A stretch of DNA of 64,000 bases from Vibrio porteresiae DSM 19223 (GCF_024347055.1 NZ_AP024895.1:2604001-2668000); one strand, 5' to 3'; positions 1-9,660 are shown, counted from the first letter of the stretch. Numbers and translations are program-made. The notes: generated from the letters alone by a model not told the origin.

Positions 1-550
1 CATTAACGACTTCAATCCCCTCGAGTGAGACTTGCCAAGGCACTTTTTTCTCAGAGGAATTGGCCGCGGAAACAGTTACCGTACTCTTCTGGCTATCGCT
101 GCTTGTTTTGGTATTCTCGGCAGGAGCGGCTTTTTTATCGGCTTGCTCAGCGGATGTCTTTAACGTTAAAGCATCGAGGTTAGAGGTGCCGTTTTTGAGG
201 GTTTCAAGATGGACTTCAGCACCTTCTAGGCGCACTTTACCGATTTGTAATTGATGCTCCATTAAGCCAAACAGAGAAATATCAATTTCCACTTGGTCTA
301 CTTTAAACAAATTCACCGAGCTAAAACCGCTAGGATTCTTCAGCTCAGTTTTGCCCAATTCAAAACCGATCGCAGGGAAAAACTGCCAGCGAATATTGCC
401 GTCGATCTTAAGATCTAGGCCAGTCTTAGCCTTAACCTGATTAACTAACAAGGGTTTAAATTGATTCGGGTTGACCAACACCACCAGCGCTAAAGCGCTA
501 CCACAAACCAGAATAAAGACAGTCAACACAATCAGGGACAGTTTTTTCAT
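1..550 (-). CDS. asmA: AsmA-family outer-membrane assembly protein, N-terminal part
   Basis: The gene starts at an ATG at 550 and runs off the left edge, so about 183 N-terminal residues are visible. They begin MKKLSLIVLTVFILV, a single membrane anchor (about residues 4-28). An AsmA-type region follows, with NPNQFKPLLVNQVKAKTGLDLKIDG and then WQFFPAIGFELG. This pattern of a short anchor and a 'fixed-point on a derived lattice' segment is typical of the AsmA family. AsmA proteins are inner-membrane-anchored periplasmic proteins linked to phospholipid transport and outer-membrane composition. A Ser/Ala/Lys-rich low-complexity stretch (about residues 125-160) interrupts the conserved part. The gene lies downstream of udk on the same strand, behind a hairpin terminator, so it probably has its own promoter. 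The family call is good; which AsmA paralogue it is cannot be settled from a fragment. Confidence 0.8.
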   Translation of the reverse strand, partial: MKKLSLIVLTVFILVCGSALALVVLVNPNQFKPLLVNQVKAKTGLDLKIDGNIRWQFFPAIGFELGKTELKNPSGFSSVNLFKVDQVEIDISLFGLMEHQLQIGKVRLEGAEVHLETLKNGTSNLDALTLKTSAEQADKKAAPAENTKTSSDSQKSTVTVSAANSSEKKVPWQVSLEGIEVVN

Positions 551-572
551 CGGTTCTTCCTTGTTAGCTACA

Positions 573-602
573 GAAAAAGAAAATGGCACTCAAAGTGCCA
601 TT
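573..602 (-). terminator. Rho-independent terminator of udk
   Basis: AATGGCACT pairs with AGTGCCATT around a 3-nt loop. On the minus strand the stem is followed by TTTCTTTTTC. It lies about 45 nt past the udk stop and just ahead of asmA. Confidence 0.8.
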
Positions 603-648
603 CATCTTAAAAGAAATATAACGCTAAATTGCTATTAATGCGTAAATT

Positions 649-1290
649 TTATGATTTTAGCAATTTAGAGATGTGCGCTTTTAACACATCGATCGCAATA
701 CGGTTTTTACCACCACGAGGAACGATGATGTCCGCATGCTGTTTAGACGGTTCGATAAATTGCAGGAACATAGGACGAACTGTTTTTTGATACTGAGTCA
801 GTACCGAATCCATAGTACGACCACGTTCTTCAACATCGCGTTTCACACGACGCAGCAAACAGATGTCTAATGGCGTATCCATAAACACACTGGCTTGCAT
901 CAAACTGCGTAGACGTGGATCGGTTAGCAGCAAGATCCCTTCAAGAATGATCACTTTCTTTGGTGTTAGCAAAGTCGTGTTTTTAGTACGAGTGTGCTCA
1001 GTGTAGCTGTACTCTGGAACATGAACTTCTTCACCGCGAAGTAATTGTTCTAAATGTTCACAAAGCAGATCGTGATCCAATGCACTTGGATGGTCGTAAT
1101 TCGTTTTTACACGTTCTTCCATACTCAGATGGCTTTGGTCTTTGTAATAGCAATCTTCTGTGATCACCCCAATTTGATGATCGCCCACTTTCGCGCGTAG
1201 CTCGTTATAAATAGTACTTGCGATAAGGCTCTTACCAGAAGCAGAAGCGCCAGCGATACCGATGATGACGCATTGATTATTATCAGACAT
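649..1290 (-). CDS. udk: Uridine/cytidine kinase
   Basis: A 213-residue protein of normal length for bacterial uridine kinases. It phosphorylates uridine and cytidine to UMP and CMP in pyrimidine salvage in the cytoplasm. The P-loop [11 protein letters not shown] is at about residues 11-21. EDCYYKD (about 45-51) matches the family's nucleoside-binding region, and the [12 protein letters not shown] lid follows further on. It starts at the ATG at 1290. The gene is monocistronic: a terminator follows it, and apbC upstream ends with its own hairpin. A second pyrimidine-salvage gene, udp, lies 4.5 kb away. Confidence 0.95.
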   Translation of the reverse strand: MSDNNQCVIIGIAGASASGKSLIASTIYNELRAKVGDHQIGVITEDCYYKDQSHLSMEERVKTNYDHPSALDHDLLCEHLEQLLRGEEVHVPEYSYTEHTRTKNTTLLTPKKVIILEGILLLTDPRLRSLMQASVFMDTPLDICLLRRVKRDVEERGRTMDSVLTQYQKTVRPMFLQFIEPSKQHADIIVPRGGKNRIAIDVLKAHISKLLKS

Positions 1291-1412
1291 GTATGTGTAC
1301 CCGATACGTGTAAATGTGAGGAATTAAGATAAACCGCCTGATTATAGGGAGATCGCTAGTCAGATACCAGTTTCGAATGGCCAAAATACAGTGCTTTTCG
1401 CCCAATTGATTA

Positions 1413-1449
1413 AACAAAAAGCAGAGTAAACGATTACATTCACTCTGCT
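1413..1449 (-). terminator. Rho-independent terminator of apbC
   Basis: AGCAGAGT and ACTCTGCT form an 8-bp stem with a long loop. On the minus strand it is followed by TTTTTGTTT. It starts about 20 nt past the apbC stop. Confidence 0.75.
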
Positions 1450-1471
1450 CAAAGTTAGATCTGCATCACAA

Positions 1472-2545
1472 CTAGACTAAGGTTATACCAATCGCGTCCG
1501 GTTTTACCGTTCCTTGCCAAAAAAGAATCGAGCTGATTCGTTCTGCCAAGTCTAAATAATAACCCGCATGCTCACTTTCCGGGCGACGAGCGACCGTTGG
1601 AATACCCGCATCAATATCTTCACGCATCGCAATATGCAGCGGAATTTGTGCCAGAAGAGCTAAACCATATTCACCGGCTAACAGCACCGCCCCACCGTTG
1701 CCAAAAATATGTTCTTTTGTGCCACAGTGACTACAGATGTGATAGCTCATGTTCTCAATCAATCCGACCACGGGTACGTCGACTTTTTCAAACATCGCCG
1801 CCCCTTTACGCGCATCCGCTAACGCTAAGTCTTGAGGCGTAGTCACAATCACAGCCCCAGTCACCGGAATTTGTTGGGCGAGCGTTAACTGAATATCCCC
1901 CGTACCCGGTGGCATATCAATCACCAAATAATCCAAATCGGGCCATTGGGTTTCATTTAAAAGCTGCTCTAGCGCTTTCGATGCCATTGGGCCACGCCAA
2001 ATCGCCGCTTCCGCTTTATCAACCAAATAGCCAATAGAATTGGTGTATAAACCGTGCGCTTCAACAGGCTTCATCCAACGATCATCCGCCACCAGCGGTT
2101 TTTGACCTTCGGTACCGAGCATTAAGGGCACTGATGGACCATAAACATCGGCATCCAATAACCCTACTTTGGCACCAGAGTGAGCAAGGGCCAGAGCCAA
2201 GTTGACTGCGGTGGTCGATTTACCAACACCACCTTTCGCCGACGTGACAGCAATGATGTTTTTCACCCCGGCAATGGTTTTAGCCACCGGCGTTGCTAAG
2301 GTTTTGGTTTTTACCGAGATGGTATAGTCAAATCTCGATACCTCTCCTTTTTGCAGCTGGTTTTGAATCCATGCATCCAACTCTTTGATCAGACCATGAG
2401 CGGCAAAAGGGAAAGTAATCTGATAAGCCTTAGGGCCAGATTCGGTCACTAAATGAGGTTGATTTGCCCAATCTGCAATCAGATGGGAATGGGAAAATTG
2501 ATTTAGCCAGGCGCATAAATCTTGTTTGGACGTCAACGAATGCAT
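1472..2545 (-). CDS. apbC: Iron-sulfur cluster carrier P-loop ATPase (ApbC/Mrp)
   Basis: A 357-residue Mrp/NBP35-family ATPase that carries Fe-S clusters to target proteins. The deviant Walker A SAKGGVGKSTTAVNLA is at about residues 102-117. DADVYGPSVP is the switch region, and CSHCG holds the CxxC pair that binds the bridging cluster. The N-terminal ~90 residues form the MIP18-like domain usual in long Mrp proteins. I chose the ATG at 2545 because AAGGAGG lies just before it; an in-frame start 30 nt upstream has no ribosome site. It is divergent from metG, as commonly found for mrp and metG in gammaproteobacteria. Confidence 0.93.
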   Translation of the reverse strand: MHSLTSKQDLCAWLNQFSHSHLIADWANQPHLVTESGPKAYQITFPFAAHGLIKELDAWIQNQLQKGEVSRFDYTISVKTKTLATPVAKTIAGVKNIIAVTSAKGGVGKSTTAVNLALALAHSGAKVGLLDADVYGPSVPLMLGTEGQKPLVADDRWMKPVEAHGLYTNSIGYLVDKAEAAIWRGPMASKALEQLLNETQWPDLDYLVIDMPPGTGDIQLTLAQQIPVTGAVIVTTPQDLALADARKGAAMFEKVDVPVVGLIENMSYHICSHCGTKEHIFGNGGAVLLAGEYGLALLAQIPLHIAMREDIDAGIPTVARRPESEHAGYYLDLAERISSILFWQGTVKPDAIGITLV

Positions 2546-2704
2546 AGGTCCTCCTTTTTGCTCGTATGCTATCACTCAATGTGCATAGAAAGAAGCCTGA
2601 AAAAGTTAGACATTCAACACTCCTGCGCCTTGGAGTTACTGGCATCATAAGGTAGTATTAACGACCAATCTTTTTATACCTATCAAGAAAGCGAATAATT
2701 AAGT

Positions 2705-4756
2705 ATGGCAACTGAACCAAGAAAAATTTTGGTAACTTGTGCCCTTCCGTACGCTAACGGTTCTATCCACCTGGGTCATATGCTTGAGCATATCCAAGCG
2801 GATATTTGGGTACGTTACCAACGACTACGTGGCAACACTATTAACTTCATCTGTGCTGACGATGCTCACGGCACGCCAATCATGCTTAAAGCGCAACAGA
2901 TGGGTATGACTCCTGAAGAGATGATTACCAGCGTTAGTGAAGAACACCAGAAAGACTTTGCTGGCTTTGATATCAGTTTTGATAACTACCACAGCACTCA
3001 CAGTGATGAAAACCGTGAGCTGGCTTCACACATCTATCTTGAACTGAAGAAAAACGGTTTTATTTCTAGCCGCACTATCTCTCAACTCTATGATCCAGAG
3101 AAAGAGATGTTCTTGCCAGACCGTTTTGTAAAAGGCACTTGCCCTAAATGTAAGGCAGAAGACCAATACGGCGACAACTGTGATGTTTGTGGTGAAACCT
3201 ACAGCCCAACAGAACTGATTAACCCTCGTTCAGCGGTGTCTGGTGCTACTCCAGTATTGAAAGATTCAGAACACTTCTTCTTCGACCTGCCTCAGTTCGA
3301 AAGCATGTTGAAAGAGTGGACTCGCTCTGGTTCGCTACAATCCGAAACTGCGAACAAAATGCAAGAGTGGTTCGAATCAGGTCTACAACAGTGGGATATC
3401 TCACGTGATGCGCCATACTTTGGCTTTGAGATCCCTGGTGAAACCGGCAAATTCTTCTACGTTTGGCTAGACGCACCTATCGGCTACATGGGTTCATTCA
3501 AAAACCTATGTAACAAACGTGACGACCTAGACTTCGCTGAATACTGGAATAAAGACAGCTCAGCTGAGCTTTATCACTTCATCGGTAAAGACATTGTTTA
3601 CTTCCACAGCCTATTCTGGCCAGCGATGCTAGACGGTGCAGGTTACCGTAAACCAAACAACGTTTTCGTCCACGGCTACGTCACCGTCAACGGTGCGAAA
3701 ATGTCTAAATCAAAAGGCACTTTTGTTAAAGCAAGTACGTACCTGAAACACTTAGACCCTGAATGTCTTCGTTACTACTACGCTGCAAAACTGAACAGCC
3801 GCATTGATGACCTTGATCTTAACCTAGAAGATTTCTCACAACGCGTTAACGCAGATGTCGTCAACAAGATTGTGAACCTAGCTTCACGTAATGCTGGTTT
3901 CATCACTAAGCGTTTTGATGGTCAACTCTCTGCGCAATTTGCAGAGCCAGCGCTATACAAAGAGTTTGCTGATGCAGCTGAACGTATTGCTGAGCTATTT
4001 GAAACTCGTGAATTCGGTCGTGCAATTCGTGAAATCACTGCACTCGCTGACAAAGCAAACCAATATGTTGATGAGAAAGCACCTTGGGTTGTGGCGAAAG
4101 AAGAAGGTCGTGATCAAGATCTGCAAGACATCTGTACTGTAGGCATTAACTTGTTCCGCGTGCTGATGACTTACTTGAAACCGGTTATGCCTGCTCTAGC
4201 TGAACGTACTGAAGCCTTCCTAAACCAAGAACTGACTTGGGATAGCATCGCAACACCACTGACAGCTCACGCAGTTAGCCCATTCAAAGCGCTGTTCAAC
4301 CGTATCGATCCAAAAAATATCGAAGCGATGATTGAAGCATCAAAAGAAGAAGCAGCAGCCGAGAAAGCAGCCATTGCAGCAGCCGCGCCTAAAGTGACAC
4401 AAACTGAATTGGAAAAAGATCCGATTGCAGCTGAAATCGAATTTGACGATTTTGCTAAAGTGGACCTTCGCGTTGCCAAAATCATCTCTTGTGAAGCTGT
4501 GCCAAAGGCTGAAAAACTACTTAAATTCCAATTAGATATTGGCGGTGAAATTCGTCAAGTCTTCTCTGGTATTAAAGCAGCTTACAATCCAGAGGATTTG
4601 GTAGGTAAATACACTGTGATGGTTGCCAACCTTAAACCTCGTAAAATGAAGTTTGGTATGTCTGAAGGTATGATTCTAGCCGCTGGCCCTGGTGGTAGTG
4701 AGCTATGGATTCTTGAGCCACACGAAGGTGCTCAACCTGGCATGCGCATCATGTAA
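2705..4756 (+). CDS. metG: Methionyl-tRNA synthetase
   Basis: A 683-residue class I synthetase that charges tRNA-Met. The HIGH-type motif is [10 protein letters not shown] (about residues 20-29). The zinc-binding insert has four cysteines in [18 protein letters not shown] (about 145-162). The KMSKS loop is at about 333-337 ([10 protein letters not shown]). A C-terminal EMAPII-like tRNA-binding domain (about 580-683, with DLRVAKI) mediates dimerisation in the long form of the enzyme. A terminator follows directly. Length and all motifs are normal. Confidence 0.97.
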   Translation: MATEPRKILVTCALPYANGSIHLGHMLEHIQADIWVRYQRLRGNTINFICADDAHGTPIMLKAQQMGMTPEEMITSVSEEHQKDFAGFDISFDNYHSTHSDENRELASHIYLELKKNGFISSRTISQLYDPEKEMFLPDRFVKGTCPKCKAEDQYGDNCDVCGETYSPTELINPRSAVSGATPVLKDSEHFFFDLPQFESMLKEWTRSGSLQSETANKMQEWFESGLQQWDISRDAPYFGFEIPGETGKFFYVWLDAPIGYMGSFKNLCNKRDDLDFAEYWNKDSSAELYHFIGKDIVYFHSLFWPAMLDGAGYRKPNNVFVHGYVTVNGAKMSKSKGTFVKASTYLKHLDPECLRYYYAAKLNSRIDDLDLNLEDFSQRVNADVVNKIVNLASRNAGFITKRFDGQLSAQFAEPALYKEFADAAERIAELFETREFGRAIREITALADKANQYVDEKAPWVVAKEEGRDQDLQDICTVGINLFRVLMTYLKPVMPALAERTEAFLNQELTWDSIATPLTAHAVSPFKALFNRIDPKNIEAMIEASKEEAAAEKAAIAAAAPKVTQTELEKDPIAAEIEFDDFAKVDLRVAKIISCEAVPKAEKLLKFQLDIGGEIRQVFSGIKAAYNPEDLVGKYTVMVANLKPRKMKFGMSEGMILAAGPGGSELWILEPHEGAQPGMRIM

Positions 4757-4773
4757 TCTGTGACGAATGTCCT

Positions 4774-4808
4774 AAGCCCTCATAGCCTCAGGTTATGGGG
4801 GCTTTTTT
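4774..4808 (+). terminator. Rho-independent terminator of metG
   Basis: AGCCCTCATA pairs imperfectly with TATGGGGGCT, followed by TTTTTT. It lies 17 nt past the metG stop. Confidence 0.85.
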
Positions 4809-4954
4809 ATGCCTCTTTATGCTTCAAACGCACTAATTAAGTGCACCAATTAGAAAAGATTACAAATAACCTGCTGATTTTTATAGGTGTAAAGATTGGC
4901 ACTATGCCTGCATAGTTATACAGACAGTTGGGTATGACTGACAAGGAGTTGGTT

Positions 4955-5761
4955 ATGTTTGTATTACTTTCTATGATCATCTCATTGGCCATCTTAGGCC
5001 TGATGTTTTTCTATGCCAAACAGCGAGAATCCTCAGCTCAGCGTAAATACGATTTGATCGTCGATTTGCGTGAACTGCTTGTCCTATGCCGCCAGCACCG
5101 TAGCGCGACCCATCATGTGTTGATGTTTGACGAAGATCGCCATCTCGAACTCAACGAGTTGCAACAAGCCTTGATGAATCAATCACAGCATCTGATCGGT
5201 ATTGCGCACTTCGATAACAAACCTATGTATCGTATTTTGCAGCGCAAGCTCGACAGTCTCACCAGTGACTGGCAAGAACGCTCAATTGCCCGCAATCAAA
5301 TTGTGCATGGCAAAGCGATTCGCCACTGTATGTTTCTACTGGATGAAGTGATGCTGGCATGGCTGGTTGAATCGGGACGTGAAGAGCTAAGTGACGAATA
5401 CCACATTAACTGGCAGCAGATTATTGATGCTATGGATGCATTAACGCAACTGCGTATTTGTATTGAAGATCTCGATTCGGCAGAAGGACGTAGGCGCTTT
5501 GCCCACTACGTTGACACTGTGCAGCGTAAAATTAACCAGTTGTCGATCATCAGTGCATTAACGATCGCTTCGCCAGGTTGCACTCATGCTTTAGAGGTGT
5601 TGAGCGATTGGGAAAAAGATCAAACGATCTCATTGAGCACTCAAGAGTTATATGCCATTTCGTCAACATTGTCGCTGACCATCGCTCATGTTTACGATCA
5701 TATGCTCAGTGAACTGTTGGAAACTCTTTACCAACCATTACCCAAACTGCTGATCGCTTGA
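4955..5761 (+). CDS. Membrane-anchored helical protein of unknown function
   Basis: A 268-residue protein I do not recognise. It opens with one hydrophobic segment (about residues 2-21, MFVLLSMIISLAILGLMFF) and then appears mostly helical and hydrophilic to the end, with no output domain. A stretch near residue 40, LVLCRQHRSATHHVLMF, resembles the start of nitrate-sensing (NIT) type helical sensor domains, but this is weak. The ATG at 4955 is preferred because AAGGAG lies 6 nt ahead of it; a TTG 27 nt upstream is possible. It stands alone between metG and udp, with terminators on both sides. A role as a sensory or scaffold protein is only a guess. Confidence 0.7.
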   Translation: MFVLLSMIISLAILGLMFFYAKQRESSAQRKYDLIVDLRELLVLCRQHRSATHHVLMFDEDRHLELNELQQALMNQSQHLIGIAHFDNKPMYRILQRKLDSLTSDWQERSIARNQIVHGKAIRHCMFLLDEVMLAWLVESGREELSDEYHINWQQIIDAMDALTQLRICIEDLDSAEGRRRFAHYVDTVQRKINQLSIISALTIASPGCTHALEVLSDWEKDQTISLSTQELYAISSTLSLTIAHVYDHMLSELLETLYQPLPKLLIA

Positions 5762-5785
5762 GGTAAACAGAGACCTTTAAAAGCA

Positions 5786-5811
5786 ACAAGGCCGCTAAAT
5801 AGCGGCCTTGT
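5786..5811. terminator. Bidirectional terminator between the 4955 gene and udp
   Basis: ACAAGGCCGCT and AGCGGCCTTGT form a perfect 11-bp stem with an AAAT loop. It sits between convergent genes. Short T-rich runs occur on both sides, so it can serve both. Confidence 0.8.
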
Positions 5812-5841
5812 TTAATACAGGATTAGATGATTAAACCGACA

Positions 5842-6600
5842 TTACAGAAGCTTACGCGCTGTTTCCACAACCACTTTAATGGAACGAGTTTCCGCCAATT
5901 TTAGTGTCTCATGGTCTGGAGTCTCTTTTTGAGTGCGGTTAATGATCACACCAGCGACACAGCCCGCTTTAAGACCTGAACTCGCACACATGGTTAGCAA
6001 GGTAGCTGATTCCATCTCAAAGTTAAGTACACCCATCTCCTGCCACTCTTTCATTGAGCCTTGGAAACGACGTACAACACGACCAGTAAAGGTGTCGTAA
6101 CGCTCTTGACCTGGGTAGAAAGTATCACTAGACGCAGTCACGCCAGTGTGAACTGTTGCGCCACTTTCGAGAGCAGCAGCCTTCATTGCTGTCGCAACAT
6201 CAAAGTCGGCAACCGCTGGGAATTCCATTGGCGCGAAGTGTAGGCTTGCACCATCAAGACGGACAGAACCTGTGGTCACAATCATATCGCCGACATTTAC
6301 GTGGGGTTGGATAGCCCCCGTTGTCCCTACGCGAAGGAAAGTACGCACACCGAGTTGCGCCAATTCTTCAACCGCGATAGAGGTTGATGGACCACCAATA
6401 CCTGTCGAACAAACCACGACAGATTTACCTTCAAGCTCAGCACGGAACACGGTGTATTCACGGTGGCTAGCGAGGAATGTTGGGTTATCCATCAGATTGG
6501 CAATCTTTTCAACACGCGCAGGATCACCAGGGATGATGGCCAGCGTTGCCCCTTTTAAGTCTTCTTGAGTTACACCAAGATGGAATACAGCTTGAGTCAT
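5842..6600 (-). CDS. udp: Uridine phosphorylase
   Basis: A 252-residue PNP/UDP phosphorylase family enzyme that cleaves uridine with phosphate to uracil and ribose-1-phosphate. [10 protein letters not shown] (about residues 25-34) is the phosphate-binding loop. The GTTGAIQP and NFEMES (near residue 195) blocks are typical of the active site. Length matches the E. coli enzyme (253). Its upstream region carries a perfect CRP site, which fits the cAMP-CRP/CytR control known for udp in enterobacteria. It is transcribed alone, convergent with the gene ending at 5761. Confidence 0.95.
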   Translation of the reverse strand: MTQAVFHLGVTQEDLKGATLAIIPGDPARVEKIANLMDNPTFLASHREYTVFRAELEGKSVVVCSTGIGGPSTSIAVEELAQLGVRTFLRVGTTGAIQPHVNVGDMIVTTGSVRLDGASLHFAPMEFPAVADFDVATAMKAAALESGATVHTGVTASSDTFYPGQERYDTFTGRVVRRFQGSMKEWQEMGVLNFEMESATLLTMCASSGLKAGCVAGVIINRTQKETPDHETLKLAETRSIKVVVETARKLL

Positions 6601-6734
6601 AGATACTCCTTATTGCGGCTTGTTCAGCTCTCTCATTTATAACGGGTACGGGCTTACTTTATCCGACCAGACCAATTTTAAAGCCGACGATTATCACAAA
6701 ATTCACAGTAATAAATTTCACTATTACATTAATA

Positions 6735-6750
6735 TGTGACTTTAATCACA
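6735..6750. promoter_or_regulatory. CRP-binding site upstream of udp
   Basis: TGTGACTTTAATCACA is a perfect TGTGA-N6-TCACA site, centred 142 nt upstream of the udp ATG. A degenerate half-site (TCACA, 6694-6698) lies about 52 bp closer to the gene. Two CRP sites at that spacing with CytR between them are a known arrangement in the E. coli CytR regulon. No other gene lies close on this side. Confidence 0.75.
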
Positions 6751-6781
6751 ATAAATAAGGGCAAGTGACATAGCCCAGCAA

Positions 6782-6809
6782 AGAAAAAGGTGCTGATAGC
6801 AGCACCTTT
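6782..6809 (-). terminator. Rho-independent terminator of zntA
   Basis: AAAGGTGCTG and CAGCACCTTT form a perfect 10-bp stem with a 4-nt loop. On the minus strand TTC TTT-type T-rich sequence follows. It begins 23 nt past the zntA stop. Confidence 0.85.
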
Positions 6810-6831
6810 CAGTATAGAGCGATTCTAAAAA

Positions 6832-9129
6832 TCAGCTGTGCTTGGGTTTATAACGAAGTAACCGTAACGCATTAAGTGTCACGAGCGCCGTAGCGCCACT
6901 GTCGGCCAATACGGCAACCCAAAGCCCCGTAATACCTAGAAGGCTAGTGACGAGAAAGACGGCTTTAAGCCCCAAAGCAATGGTCACATTTTGTTTGATG
7001 TTACGCATCGTCGCTCGGGATAACGCAATCATGTTCGGCAACTCAATCAAATGACTGTGGGTGATCGCTGCATCGGCAGTTTCAAGCGCCACATCCGAAC
7101 CACTCCCCATCGCAATACCAATGTGTGCCTCTTTCATAGCAGGTGCATCGTTAATGCCATCCCCTACCATTGCGACATGGCGCTGCTGTGCTAAAGAGCG
7201 AATACAAGTGACTTTATCTTCAGGCAACAGCTGAGCTTGGTAGCTCATTCCTAGTTTACTGGCGATTGCCGCAGCGCTACGCTGGTGATCCCCAGTTAAC
7301 ATCACAGTGTCAACACCGAGGTCTTTTAGCGCGGAAACGGCACCTAGTGCATCATCGCGTAAGGTATCTTGCCAGGCAATGACACCAATAATCACCTCAT
7401 CCACCGTAACGTACACGGCTGTTTTACCCTCACCCTGCAATCGTTCGATCGATGCCAGGGCTTGCTCTGGCGCATCGGCGAAATGATTTGGCGCGATCAG
7501 AGTAATGTGCTGACCATTGACCAATCCAGTCACGCCTTTACCAGCAATCGCACTACGCTGCAGCGCAGGCTCAAAGGCGACACCATCTTGCTTGGCTTTA
7601 CGAATAACCGCTTGGGCAAGTGGATGGCTTGCGCCAACTTCAACCGCTGCCGCCATCTGTAATACTTGCGCTTCACTCCAAGCATCAAAACCTTTCACAT
7701 CGGTTACTTGAGGTTTACCTTGGGTCAGCGTTCCTGTTTTGTCCAACGCAACTTGGTCTATATGCGCCAATTTTTCTAATGCCGCACCACCTTTAATCAG
7801 CACACCAAACCGAGCTGCCATGGCGAGCCCAGAGGTAATGGCAGCAGGTGTGGAAATCACTAATGCACAAGGACAGGCAATCAACAACATGGCTAAGCCA
7901 CGATACACCCATGTATCCCATGGCTGAGCAAATAGCAGTGGAGGAATCGTCACCACCAGCAAAGCGACGACCATCATCAAAGGCGTGTACCAACGGCTGA
8001 ATTTTTCGAGGAAACGTTCGAGCGGAGCTTTGCGCGATTCCGCCTCTTCGATCATATGCAAAATACGATCGATCGCATTTTCCCCTTGGCGCGAAGTCAC
8101 TTGGATTTGAATCACTTTATCGATGACGACAGAACCTGCTGACAAAGACGCCCCTTGGGTATGCTCAACAGGAATAGACTCACCTGTGAGTGCACTTTCG
8201 TCCATACTGGCTAACGCATCCAATAGCTTGCCATCGGCAGGCAAACGCCCACCAGGTGCCACTTCGACGATATCGCCCACCGTCAAAGACGCAATATCCG
8301 TTTCAACACGTTGCCCATCGACAATTTTGATCGCTTTTTCAGGCAAGAGTGCCATCAACGCTTGCACACCACTACGCGCTTTTTCTGCGGCAAAGCCTTC
8401 AAGTCGTTCACCGATCAAAAAGAGCCACAGCACCATAGCGGCTTCGGCGGTCTCGCCTAAATAGAGCGCACCACATGCTGCGACCGTCATCAAGGTTTCA
8501 ATGGCGAAAGGTGTACCTGCTTTCGCTAATTTGAATGCCGAGACAGCGATAGGGAAAAGACCAACAAGGCAGGTCAACACATAGAGCCATTGCGCGGCTG
8601 ATTCTGAACTGAAGCTGACAACAAATGCTGCCAACATGCCAATACCTAAGCCAAGTAATCGCAGATTATCTGACTGTTGATACCAAGGTTTAATCTCATC
8701 CGATGAAGGAGATGGTGAGTCGAGAGAAACTATATTAAAACCCGAGCGACCTACCGCCTGTTCGACCGCGTTTTTGGTCTGTTCATCATCATGTTCAACC
8801 ACCAGTTTTTCAGTGCTAAACACGACTTTGGCTACAACGATATCAGACAACTGCCCAACTGCGTTTTCAATTTTGCGCGCACATGAAGGACAATCCATCC
8901 CAACGACACGCCAACTAGAGCGATATTTACCTTCTCGCCGAGCAGGTTCTCCATCATCGCCACCACCGCCTTCCGGTGAATGAGCATCCAGTGCCAATGC
9001 ACCTTGCACCGCACTGCCCGATGCTGGACGAATAGAGAGAATTTTAGGAGAGGAATGACAGCAAGATTCCTGAGATTTAACAGGTTTTGCACTGCGAGTA
9101 GAGCAACAATCAGTATGTTTGGTACACAT
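6832..9129 (-). CDS. zntA: Zn(II)/Cd(II)/Pb(II)-exporting P1B-type ATPase
   Basis: A 765-residue heavy-metal efflux ATPase of the inner membrane. The N-terminus is Cys/His-rich (two CC pairs in the first 25 residues). A Gly4-Asp2 linker precedes an HMA metal-binding domain with GMDCPSCA (about residues 77-84). Then come the transmembrane metal site CPC (in ACPCALVIS), the phosphorylation motif DKTGTLT, and the hinge GDGINDAPA. CPC with a GMDCxxC HMA domain indicates the Zn/Cd/Pb group rather than copper. The ATG at 9129 has AAGGAG 9 nt upstream. The promoter at 9160-9191 has the unusual long spacer of ZntR control. A terminator follows the gene; there is no operon partner. Confidence 0.93.
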   Translation of the reverse strand: MCTKHTDCCSTRSAKPVKSQESCCHSSPKILSIRPASGSAVQGALALDAHSPEGGGGDDGEPARREGKYRSSWRVVGMDCPSCARKIENAVGQLSDIVVAKVVFSTEKLVVEHDDEQTKNAVEQAVGRSGFNIVSLDSPSPSSDEIKPWYQQSDNLRLLGLGIGMLAAFVVSFSSESAAQWLYVLTCLVGLFPIAVSAFKLAKAGTPFAIETLMTVAACGALYLGETAEAAMVLWLFLIGERLEGFAAEKARSGVQALMALLPEKAIKIVDGQRVETDIASLTVGDIVEVAPGGRLPADGKLLDALASMDESALTGESIPVEHTQGASLSAGSVVIDKVIQIQVTSRQGENAIDRILHMIEEAESRKAPLERFLEKFSRWYTPLMMVVALLVVTIPPLLFAQPWDTWVYRGLAMLLIACPCALVISTPAAITSGLAMAARFGVLIKGGAALEKLAHIDQVALDKTGTLTQGKPQVTDVKGFDAWSEAQVLQMAAAVEVGASHPLAQAVIRKAKQDGVAFEPALQRSAIAGKGVTGLVNGQHITLIAPNHFADAPEQALASIERLQGEGKTAVYVTVDEVIIGVIAWQDTLRDDALGAVSALKDLGVDTVMLTGDHQRSAAAIASKLGMSYQAQLLPEDKVTCIRSLAQQRHVAMVGDGINDAPAMKEAHIGIAMGSGSDVALETADAAITHSHLIELPNMIALSRATMRNIKQNVTIALGLKAVFLVTSLLGITGLWVAVLADSGATALVTLNALRLLRYKPKHS

Positions 9130-9159
9130 AAATAAGACTCCTTATCAATTACATTACCA

Positions 9160-9191
9160 AGCATACACTTTGGAGTTAACTCTAAGGTCAA
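9160..9191 (-). promoter_or_regulatory. ZntR-type (MerR family) promoter of zntA
   Basis: On the minus strand a -35 TTGACC (9191-9186) and a -10 TATGCT (9165-9160) are separated by 20 bp, longer than the usual 17. The spacer is filled by a near-perfect dyad (9167-9188; arms ACTTTGGAGTT and AACTCTAAGGT, two mismatches). This is the hallmark of MerR/ZntR activation by DNA distortion. No zntR gene is in this window. Confidence 0.85.
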
Positions 9192-9211
9192 GCAGTTTTT
9201 TACTGCCCTAG

Positions 9212-9236
9212 AAAAAGGAAAGGGGCTTACGCCCCC
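9212..9236 (-). terminator. Rho-independent terminator of the CBS-domain gene
   Basis: GGGGC and GCCCC pair around a 4-nt loop. On the minus strand TTTCCTTTTTC follows. It sits 8 nt past the CBS gene stop. Confidence 0.75.
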
Positions 9237-9243
9237 GACACCT

Positions 9244-9660
9244 TTAGACTGGATGTTTAAAACAGCTCACCAGATTTTTTTCTACCGCTTTAAGCACTTC
9301 TGTGCGTGAAATCAGTCCTACCAGTTTTTGGTTATCCACCACCGGATACACTTTAGGCTTACCCACTTGCATCAAATCCGCAAGCTCGATGATACTCATA
9401 TCAGGCGATACCGTAAGCACTTCTCGGTGCATACAATCCCCCACCACATGAGAGTCCTGACAGTAGTAACTGGCCTTCATCAATTTATCCAATAGATCCT
9501 GCTCGGAAATGAAGCCAATCACATGCTCCTGATTATCAATCACTGGGCCACCTGGTCTATTGGCTTTTAACAGCTTGGTCAAAGCAGCAGTCAGCGGCAT
9601 GTCGGGGGTAAACGTAACAGGCTGATACGTCATATAATCTTTTACTTGTATTGAGTCCAT
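9244..9660 (-). CDS. Protein of two CBS domains
   Basis: 138 residues made almost wholly of two CBS domains (about 5-60 and 75-130), with VKDYMTYQPVTFTPD and VGDCMHREVLTVSPD at equivalent positions. Paired CBS domains form a Bateman module that usually binds adenine nucleotides. No catalytic or transport domain is attached, so this would act alone or on a partner; the partner is unknown. AAGGAGG lies 8 nt before the ATG at 9660. It is a single gene between zntA and the moa operon, with a terminator behind it. Confidence 0.85.
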   Translation of the reverse strand: MDSIQVKDYMTYQPVTFTPDMPLTAALTKLLKANRPGGPVIDNQEHVIGFISEQDLLDKLMKASYYCQDSHVVGDCMHREVLTVSPDMSIIELADLMQVGKPKVYPVVDNQKLVGLISRTEVLKAVEKNLVSCFKHPV

